NCBI GenBank assembly: GCA_015179045.1
Contig: WHUZ01000001.1
Coordinates: 2,294,001 to 2,358,000, forward strand
DNA length: 64,000 bases
Reading direction: 5' to 3'
Source of the DNA: Kalaharituber pfeilii
Taxonomy: Eukaryota > Ascomycota > Pezizomycetes > Pezizales > Pezizaceae
In this document: positions 56,622-64,000 of the stretch, piece by piece
How the letters are laid out: each line of letters starts with the position of its first letter
Numbering within the stretch: position 1 is the first letter of the stretch
The notes under the pieces: generated by a model
Told to the model about the DNA's origin: nothing
Database searches by the model: none
What the model saw: only the letters and a program-made list of their open reading frames with translations
Made by a program: the position numbers and the translations under genes

Positions 56622-57659
56622 ATGCGGCATGTGAGGCGTGAGGCGGCCACACATCAAAGTAATACGCCGGAGCTCCCGGAGCTTACCTCAGATTTCACGT
56701 TGCGTTGCTCCTCTACCACCGTTTTACCCGTTCAACATCATGCTGGCCAATTCCCCCCTCCTCCAGACACAGCTGCCACGCTCTCCTCAGTCGCCTCTGC
56801 TTTCGCAAAACTCCACGATATTACCGGCTCTCACAGCTTCACCTACCATGCTCACGCAGCTGCAATCAAGGCCCCAGATGACGCTACTCCGACGCCCAAG
56901 TCATCCAAGTCTCGCACTCGTCTGCGTACATCGGATGCGTCCGAAAGTAGCGGTCTAACGCATACTCCCGGGTCACTCACTGCCGACTTATCCCACTATA
57001 AGGAGCTGTTCTCAAAGCTTCGATTCTCATATCTCGAGACTGTTACTAAAGAAAAGTATCTCAGAGAGATTATCGAAGACCCTCCTGTTGTTCATGAGAA
57101 TTCTGAGAACGAGGCTCTTGAGCGCGAACTAGCAGAGTACAAAATGGAGTTGGGAGGCGTGAAGCAGGAGATGGCAGATTTAATTGAACAGATTGAGGTT
57201 GTAGCTGCAAAGCTTGGTCCCGAATCTGAGGCTGTGGCGAAAAAGTTGGCAGAATTAGAAACAATTCCCGACGACCTCAAAGAGCTTGAGGCATCTATTC
57301 AAGGAGAGCTCGAGAAGCTAGGAAAGCTGCCTTCTCAAGGGCAACATGATGAGACTTTGCATTTGCCCTTGGACGAGACACTTGCCTTGGTCAGAGAGCT
57401 GGAGTCAGAGCTTTCTTCTATTGACAGAGACCTTGCACATCTGAATGACTCTGAGATACCAAGGAAACAACGGCTGACTGAACAACTTGACAATGAGCTG
57501 AAGCCATTAGAGATGGACAAGGCTGGACTCATTGGGCTAGCAACACAGGCCAAGCATCAGCGAGAGAAGGAGCGAGAAATGGGCCGCGCAGACAGGGAGA
57601 ATATGGGGCGATGGTATAATGCAGCCAATGAGGCCATGACGCAACTGTTGGGTCCTTAA
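56622..57659 (+). CDS. SOS7: Kinetochore protein SOS7-like
   Basis: SOS7 is a fission-yeast-type outer kinetochore protein that works with the Mis12 complex. The single-exon frame gives 345 residues, close to the expected size. The diagnostic block is SLTADLSHYKELFSKLRFSY followed by LETVTKEKYLREIIEDPPVV. It leads into a long coiled coil (ENEALERELAEYKMELGGVK; RELESELSSIDRDLAHLNDS) and ends RWYNAANEAMTQLLGP. The N-terminus before residue about 40 is poorly constrained, so the true start could be downstream or in a separate exon. It is the second kinetochore gene in this window after CENP-H, 38 kb away. Confidence 0.8.
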   Translation: MRHVRREAATHQSNTPELPELTSDFTLRCSSTTVLPVQHHAGQFPPPPDTAATLSSVASAFAKLHDITGSHSFTYHAHAAAIKAPDDATPTPKSSKSRTRLRTSDASESSGLTHTPGSLTADLSHYKELFSKLRFSYLETVTKEKYLREIIEDPPVVHENSENEALERELAEYKMELGGVKQEMADLIEQIEVVAAKLGPESEAVAKKLAELETIPDDLKELEASIQGELEKLGKLPSQGQHDETLHLPLDETLALVRELESELSSIDRDLAHLNDSEIPRKQRLTEQLDNELKPLEMDKAGLIGLATQAKHQREKEREMGRADRENMGRWYNAANEAMTQLLGP

Positions 57660-58661
57660 TTATGAGGATATGCATACTTCACATTACTGCGGGGGATATG
57701 TACGATATCATGTTCGAACTTTTTTTAATATCATCTAGTCTGGGATAGTATGCATACTGAGTGCATTGTCAACGAGCGATCTACTAATAGAGGATTCCAA
57801 TATTCAGATGCCCAGATTTTCAATTTACTTGAAGAATCAGAGTTATCGGTATACCAAACATCCATACGGTATATGACAAAAACTGTTTTCTCAATTTTAA
57901 AAAAGTTCCTGCTATTAGCCAGGATGTATTCTAGCTATGGTAGTAGATCAACCTACTATGAACGATTTGACAGAGTGCAGAACGTTGGAGATCTTGTGTA
58001 CTGCAACCTCGAACCTGCCGTGCTACGTACCACACCCGCTCTACCCTTTCAGTCACCTACTCGATTGCGTATGGATCTGTGTTGCTAAGGAAGTAATTTC
58101 ACTTTTGCCCAGAGCAGTGGATTCCCGCCGTACCATGTCTTGAGACTACTTGGTACTAGTCCTTACCCTCAACAAGGAGCACGTGCCACACTCATTGCTC
58201 GATGTAGGGGATCGAAAAGCACGAGACTGTGCATCACTCTGTTTGATATGATATCAGTATACAATTTTCATTGTTTGTCCCATATACCTCCAGCTGTCCT
58301 CGTCCTCAGGGCTTGGCACCAAGCAGGCTAGCTGATAGCAACGATTCGTCGCTTAATGTTGGAGAATCTTCACAGCCAAAACGCCAGAGGGCACATTTAG
58401 ATTATTTACCACTTGCCTGCATTTGCACAGCCTATCACCTGCCGCGCTATCTTGCATGTTCTAAGAACAAAAAAAACAAAAATGCTGGCTAACTGTCATG
58501 CTATGTACAAAGTGTAAACGAAACCGCTATGTTCCGGAAAGTTGAGTTGACGCTTAAGTAGATACGCTGTTCTTGCTCCCAGTAGCTACGCCAATGTATA
58601 GCTATTGTAATGCCAGCGTTTTGTGCAAAAATCCAAATGGAACCACACTCCACAAACCCCT
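57660..58661. other. Convergent intergenic region SOS7/mL46
   Basis: No gene seen; short frames only. It carries the 3' ends of two convergent genes. Confidence 0.45.
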
Positions 58662-59830
58662 CTATTGTGATACTAACATATGCCGTACAGCAGTGAAATA
58701 TTTCTTCCCAGCAACTTCATGAATCTCCTCCTTTGTAAGCCATTGGAAGTCCACTATACCTCTAATATTTTTCTCCAAGTTTGCTTGTCCTGCTAGCATC
58801 CTAGCTTTCATGAAGAAGACCTTTTTGCCAAGATAGTCACCTTCTGAATCTCTATAACCCTCGGGGTATTTGTAAATATAATGGCCAATTGGAACATTTC
58901 CAACAAACCATGTATTCATGTTGACACCACAACACTCCACTAATCCCCTCATTGCGGCCTACATAACGTCAGCCAGTCTTCAAGAATAACCATCAATGCC
59001 CCTAGTTACAGACCTCTTTTAAATTCTCCCTCCCCACTAGATCAACTTGCGGAAATTTCCAAGCATTTGATTCCCTGTTTCTTCTTACAAGCAAATATAA
59101 CGTCCTGGACTGTTTTCGATCTAAGCTCTTAGTATCATTTTTGAGGTCTGCCTCTGTAATTCTGCTTAGAGGTCGCTCCATTGAATTTTTGATTTCCCTG
59201 CTCATGTCCCCTTCCAATCCCACCTGCGCGTTTTCCGATTCAGCTGCCTCATCTCCAGTCACTGTTGTCTCAAGCAATCTTTGGTATCCAAAATCCTCCT
59301 GCTTCCATCGGTAGTCCCCAACCAGCAATTCATCTTTCCAGCCCTCCTTGTATGGATTGTATTCATCTTTGATTCTTGCTTGTCTCTTCTTGTATTCCGC
59401 TTCGGCAAGGGTTCTCTTTTTGAAGTAGAAATATCGAGTGAAAGGAAGAGATAATCGATCATTCAGTCGACGTTGGTAGAAGTAGAAGGCATTCTCGAAA
59501 TCAGGGATATCTCGTGTGAGGAGAGGCGGTCGTGATAATACAACAGAGGCAGCTATTCTATATGGTTGAGAGGAGGGGAAGGTCGCTGCTATGTTGACCG
59601 GCTCTTCACTGGTTGGAATGGTTTCCAGTGCGGCGACAGCTGCAGAGGTGAACGTGCGAGGATGTGAAAGAAATGTAGGTGGTGCGTCCGCAAGGCGGGT
59701 GCTATTCGGCTGCAATGATTCTATATTGGGTCATTGAGTTTTTAAATCGCAACAGAGAGTTGTATAATGAAAGGACGGACTTACTGCTCAGCAGCGCAAT
59801 ATGCCTCACACTCCTCTGCCCGACGCTCAT
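58662..59830 (-). CDS. MRPL17: Mitochondrial large-subunit ribosomal protein mL46 (MRPL17)
   Basis: mL46 is a Nudix-fold protein of the mitochondrial large ribosomal subunit. There are three exons: 59830-59785, 59720-59014 and 58958-58662, for 349 residues. The N-terminus MSVGQRSVRHIALLS is a likely mitochondrial presequence. The domain shows YRIAASVVLSRPPLLTRDIP, FENAFYFYQRRLNDRLSLPF, FYFKKRTLAEAEYKKRQA, then a Nudix-like core (RTLYLLVRRNRESNAWKFPQ; AAMRGLVECCGVNMNTWFVG), VPIGHYIYKYPEGY, GKKVFFMKARMLAGQ and FQWLTKEEIHEVAGKKYF. The Nudix box itself is degenerate, as expected for the ribosomal version. The second intron uses a GTCTGT donor, unusual but needed to keep frame. Confidence 0.9.
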
Positions 59831-60497
59831 GGTCGCTCATTCAGTGTGCTGGACTTCGATTTCGAGTACAATTGTGGTGATTCGTCGTGGGTAACCAAGC
59901 GTGCAAGCACCCCTCCAAGCAATTGCTCGCAAAAATTCAACAGCGACAGTCGGCCTTGGCGCCGCCGGAGTACAAAAGGCACCGCACTCTCGCACCCTTT
60001 CTGTTCTCCCGCGCGGCACCGCATCCTTATCACTCTCAGTTTGGGCTCCACATCTCCACCCTCGGAGGGTCATTAGCATTCTAGGTGTCCAGAGAAAGAG
60101 CACACAGCTCATCCACTTTTCGCTGACACTGTTTGACCGGGTTGTGTCTATTTTTGGGCACTGCCCAAGCCTCACAAACAGAAGCCTGATAGTAGGAGTG
60201 GAAATATCTCTTTTCAGTCCGCAATTCAATTGGTTGAAAGCACATGCAATCGAATTTCTGATCTCGTGTCCAGACTCTCAGTATTTGCAGATCTCGTACC
60301 TGATCAAACTACATTTTGAGAAGTTGCCTCATGAAGCGCACAGCGCATGCAGAAACAGACCCGTTTGAAAAACCATCCTACTGATATGGAACGACTAGAC
60401 CAATGCCTAATGAGTTGAACAAAAGAATCATTCAATGCCCTGTCTGCCCGCGCCAATCTAGTTTTAAATGTTCCCACCGCTCATCTTGAATTATTCG
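59831..60497. other. Intergenic mL46/OCA4-like
   Basis: No gene is seen. Frames on both strands here overlap and are GC-biased without domains. Confidence 0.45.
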
Positions 60498-61260
60498 CTA
60501 TACATTCTCCATTTCCCCGCTTCCATTGAGCTCCACTTGGAGAGTTCCATTGGAACGGCCCTCCTCTTCTCTAGCCAATCGTCTTATCCGCCGTTTCTCC
60601 AACTCCGAGTTCTTATATCGGACACCAACCCTATGTCTTCCAATTACCCCCTCTGAGTCCTTCATGCCCTGCCAGAGCCACTCCACAGATTTCTCAGGGA
60701 TCTCTATTTCCTCGATAAATCCTTCCAAAAAAGCTTCGAATGAATTGTGTAATTCGGAAAAGCGCTGTAGCTCAGAGAGGATACACTGAGGTGCCCAAAA
60801 CTGCAGCTTCCGTAGACAGGCCATAACCAGCCCGGTGGCTTCGCTGCCATTGAGGCAGTGAACATAGATGGGGGAATGGTCACTAAATAGAATTATCTGT
60901 CTAGGTCTTAGCGTATGCGATTTCTGACGCAAGCAAACTGCAAACCTCAATAGCACGTTTCGCATCTTGATGTGACAAAGGAATGCTTTTTTTTCCCGAT
61001 TTGTCCGGAGGGCAATGTATTGTAACGATCCCTTTCTCTTTACACCACTTCGCCACAGGTTCAATGAGTGGAGCTGGGGTCAGGGATAGGATTGTCTTCA
61101 GCTTAAGTGTTTCCAGGAAGGGGAAGTTGAGAGGCCGAGGATAGGAGCCTCTGTACACATCTCTCTCAACAGTAGCGAAGCGTAAAGGAGGGATAAATGT
61201 TTTTCGGGGATTTAATGGCTGAGAGGATATTGTGACCATATAATAGTGCTCTTCCGACAT
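60498..61260 (-). CDS. OCA2/OCA4-like pseudo-tyrosine phosphatase (Siw14 family)
   Basis: The Siw14/Oca family of atypical dual-specificity phosphatases acts in oxidant and caffeine responses; Siw14 hydrolyses inositol pyrophosphates. Two exons (61260-60946 and 60896-60498) give 237 residues. Visible blocks are PLRFATVERDVYRGSYPRPL, FPFLETLKLKTILSLTPA, KGIVTIHCPPDKSG, AIE-IILFSDHSPIYVHCLN and GSEATGLVMACLRKLQFW. The active-site loop reads HCLNGSEA: the nucleophile Cys is present, but the Arg of the C-x5-R signature is Ala. This points to a catalytically dead member, as in some yeast Oca proteins. The start at 61260 (MSEEHYYMVTIS) was chosen over an upstream non-ATG extension. It is divergent from twinfilin, 230 bp apart. 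Confidence 0.82.
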
Positions 61261-61490
61261 GACGCTCGTATAATATAAGTGACAGTTGCAAGTCCAGAAC
61301 TTGGGCAAAGCCAAGCTTTTGTGATAAATCAGCCCCACGATCCTTCTTGGGAATAGATTAACGGACCCCACCTTAAGTCTGATTACTTAGCACATTAAGC
61401 CCGCCTCCTGACAACTGACCTCGTGAGAACAGCTCAAAGGCTTGTACCTCAGCTTCCCTTCTACTGTTATTCGGCCATAAATCACCCAAG
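61261..61490. promoter_or_regulatory. Shared divergent promoter of the OCA4-like gene and twinfilin
   Basis: 230 bp separate two divergent start codons, so both promoters must be within it. I see no striking motif. Confidence 0.6.
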
Positions 61491-62720
61491 ATGCAATCTG
61501 GAATCACTGGTACCTGCCTTCAGCTTTGAGGCAGAAATGCAAAGCGCTAACCTCCATCGCAGCTTCGCAAGAACTCCTGGACGCTTTCAAGGAGCTTGTT
61601 TCAAATCCATCCCAGCGTGGTATTATTGCAGGCATTTCATCAGAATCTCTAGTTCACAAGCACACGCTCCCCGCACTTGGTAATTTCGATTCCGATCTTG
61701 CTCAGCTTGACGACATTCTCAAAGACAATGAACCTGCATACGTTATTCTTCGCCGTTATGAGCCCTCTCCGTCGGCCCAGGCAGACTGCTTCGTAGCAGT
61801 CACATATGTTCCGGACGCCGCTAATGTGCGACAAAAAATGCTCTTCGCTAGTACGAGAAACACACTGTTAAGGGAATTGGGGACGGATAAATTCAAGGAA
61901 AATATTTTTGCAACCATGAAGACTGAGTTGACAGCCGAGGGTTTCCAGCGTCATGATGCCCATGAAGCGAAGTTCGGAATCTGACCTCCTTCTATGCCCG
62001 TCTCTCTACTGACAAAGCTTTATATCAGACCAGCACCATTGACAGAAGAAGAACGGCTTCTCAAAGAAGTTCGAGACCTTGAAGCAGAGGCTTCCCGCGG
62101 CACTAGCGCACGCAAATCTCATGTCTCTTCCGGCATCTCGTTCCCATTGTCACCAGAGGCTGAATTTGCATTAAAAACTCTCTCCTCAGCCACTGCCCAT
62201 AATCTTGTCCAGTTATATATTGATACAGAGAAAGAAACCCTTGAGCTCGAACGTTGCGAGTCTGTGAATGCTCCATCCCTGGCACAGGCTATCTCTGATT
62301 CATCACCCCGTTACTCTTTCTTTGTATTCCATCGTATGCTTCTCTCCTTCGCTTCCCTAAGAAACTACGGTGCTAAGAAGATTATACAGACACGTATGAG
62401 GACCAGGAGTCCTCACCAATAGTATTTATCTATACTTGCCCCCCTTCTTCTAAGATAAAAGAGCGTATGGTATATGCATCCTCTCGATCATCTATCATCA
62501 GCGTAGCGGAAAATGCTGGACTGATAATATCTAAAAAGGTAGTATCCATTTCATCGAACCCGACCCTTTCACTCTCCTGCATCATAGATGCTGACAGTTT
62601 CAACAGTTGGAGGCTGCATCACCTTCAGAGATAACACTCGAGCTGCTCATGGACGAATTCCATCCAAAGGAGCAGACAAAGACTAGCTTCTCGAGACCAA
62701 AGCGGCCAGGCCGAAGGTAA
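61491..62720 (+). CDS. TWF1: Twinfilin (actin monomer-sequestering, two ADF-H domains)
   Basis: Twinfilin binds ADP-actin monomers and capping protein and slows filament assembly. There are five exons: 61491-61509, 61563-61971, 62029-62333, 62390-62538 and 62607-62720, for 331 residues, the usual length. The first exon encodes MQSGIT; joined, it gives MQSGITASQELLDAFKELVS. ADF-H domain 1 covers about 5-140 (EPAYVILRRYEPSPSAQADC; RQKMLFASTRNTLLRELG). The linker PAPLTEEERLLKEVRDLEAE leads to ADF-H domain 2 (FALKTLSSATAHNLVQLYID; SSPIVFIYTCPPSSKIKERM; VYASSRSSII; ISKKLEAASPSEITLELLMD). The basic C-terminus FSRPKRPGRR matches the twinfilin tail that binds capping protein. All joins keep frame. 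Confidence 0.95.
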
Positions 62721-64000
62721 GCAGGAGATAGATGCATTTAAAATTAAATAGAATAGCATGTACCTTGACCCAAATGGGCAGTTTAGCTATCATCTGGTGT
62801 TTTTGTTTTATTTTTCCGGGGCAGAGTACAAACTCCCATCATACCCACGCAAGTACGCTTTGCATGAACTGAGTGCATTCGAATTTCTTGGCTATAGATA
62901 AATTACTTAGTTAGTATTCACTACTCTAATAGGTAACCAAGTGCCAATCACGTGAAAGCCCAGAAAGGCTATTCGAATGGGGATTTTGTGGCATCAGTGG
63001 GCTTCTTTTGTCCTATGAGCAATGCTCGTAAGCATGATATACAGGTCGCAGTACTACAAGTAGATGGCAAGGAAGTGGTTAGCCCGTTGTCTCAAGATAG
63101 GAATTATGAAGTATCTTTGGCGGTTTTCTTAGTAATTAGATAGGGCCGAGTCGCCGCGATATTTTCTTTTTTTCTAAAAAAAGATAAAGCAATAATTAAA
63201 AACCTCTAGCAATTGATCATTGCTAAAAACCGAATTTCCAACTCCCAAATGATAATCGCTGGAACCGGAGCATTACATTCCATCTTATTTACTTTCAGGA
63301 TGCTGGACAACCCTCCTCGCCGGCTCAGGATCGAGCCGCGGTCCTCCATCCTATACCTCTCCATAGCGCTTGTGATTACCTCTGTAACTAGAGACAAACA
63401 GCATTCCAGTTCAACCGAGGCCTGGCACAGTTTGAAAGGTTTAAAAATCCACTACCTCTTGGACCATTCGTGGCGCAACATACCTGCCTAATTTGGCAGG
63501 CTGGCTACCATGCTGCTGTCACTCTTGGCATCTAATGCCTTATCGATAAGCATGGAATCGACTTGCGCCCCACATTGCGAGCTGAAGCTCACAAGCTCAG
63601 TCCGCTTACCCTATTTGTTAGGAAATGGAGCTCATCTGCATTTGACGCGTAATGAAGTGGCGCCACTTGCGTTTCATTAACTGAAGGTGCCACTGACAGT
63701 TTAGTTGCAAGATCTGGCAGAATTGCATCTCAGCACCCGCAATAACGTAGTAAACGTCAAGACGATTGCCAGTGCGCAGCCATTGGCTGAAATCAAGGGA
63801 CGCTCAATTCGCTCCCTCAAGCCTGCCCTGAGCCCTAAGGAGGTCTCGTGCCGTTTTTGAGGCGACTTTCGTAGGCATGATGGAGAAGGATCATCCTCCT
63901 CTTCATTATGATTATCCTGAGCCTATGATATTGTATATTTAACAGCGAAGCTATACTAACTAGTTACTAGTGCCTCCCTATCCCTCCCACCCCCGTTGAT
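62721..64000. other. Right-end gene-poor stretch
   Basis: I see no convincing gene. Short frames at 62952-63143 and 63213-63491 lack domains. About 63300-63420 reads on the minus strand with weak A- and B-box-like words but does not fold as a tRNA. Confidence 0.4.

Noticed and set aside
63300..63420. Minus-strand tRNA-like segment
   Set aside because: Only weak A- and B-box words are present; arms do not pair, so I do not call a tRNA.

Overview
The window looks like nuclear DNA of a filamentous ascomycete (Pezizomycotina; Leotiomycetes is a guess). The protein-coding genes have short introns, mostly 49-72 bp, with GT donors, CTAAC/CTGAC-like branch sites and AG acceptors. The proteins read as fungal versions of RRP5, SPB1, NOP58, SYF1, UPF2, TIM54, SOS7 and twinfilin. 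There are no operons, and gene-poor stretches hold decayed transposons. All identities come from reading translations, not from a database search.

Layout. 1-6.8 kb: RRP5 (minus, cut by the left edge) and SPB1 (plus) are divergent over about 240 bp, followed by elongin C. 8.6-10.1 kb: an F-box/LRR gene. 10.1-15.2 kb: no gene; simple repeats, a G-quadruplex motif, a tRNA-like relic and two MITE-like elements. 15.2-18.6 kb: a CCCH zinc-finger gene with a coding minisatellite, and a CENP-H-like kinetochore gene. 20-25.5 kb: thymidylate synthase, a Helitron helicase relic, a glycine-cleavage T-protein gene and an uncharacterised gene. 25.5-29.1 kb: repeat-rich, AT-rich DNA with a Tc1/mariner-type element and an orphan reading frame. 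29.2-34.5 kb: SYF1 and BUB2, convergent across a 50-base poly(A) tract. 36.7-48.4 kb: EAF6, NOP58, SAF4/CWC16 and a 13-exon UPF2. 51-62.7 kb: TIM54, a second F-box/LRR gene, SOS7, mitoribosomal mL46, an OCA4-like pseudophosphatase and twinfilin. 62.7-64 kb: no convincing gene.

Functional themes. Ribosome biogenesis (RRP5, SPB1, NOP58), mRNA splicing and decay (SYF1, SAF4, UPF2), chromosome segregation (CENP-H, SOS7, BUB2), mitochondrial function (TIM54, mL46, T-protein) and chromatin (EAF6). These are housekeeping genes; the co-occurrence gives no clear sign of a functional cluster apart from the RRP5/SPB1 pair.

The most unusual signal is that four otherwise well-conserved genes (F-box 1, thymidylate synthase, T-protein, TIM54) each have one to three reading-frame breaks, nearly all looking like loss of one base in a short homopolymer. 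Two of them should be essential, so I favour residual assembly errors over pseudogenes. I found no convincing new multi-gene system. The best leads for novelty are the short transposon families, the orphan frame at 28.4 kb, the uncharacterised gene at 24.6 kb and the five-fold GATA-site array at 54.8 kb.
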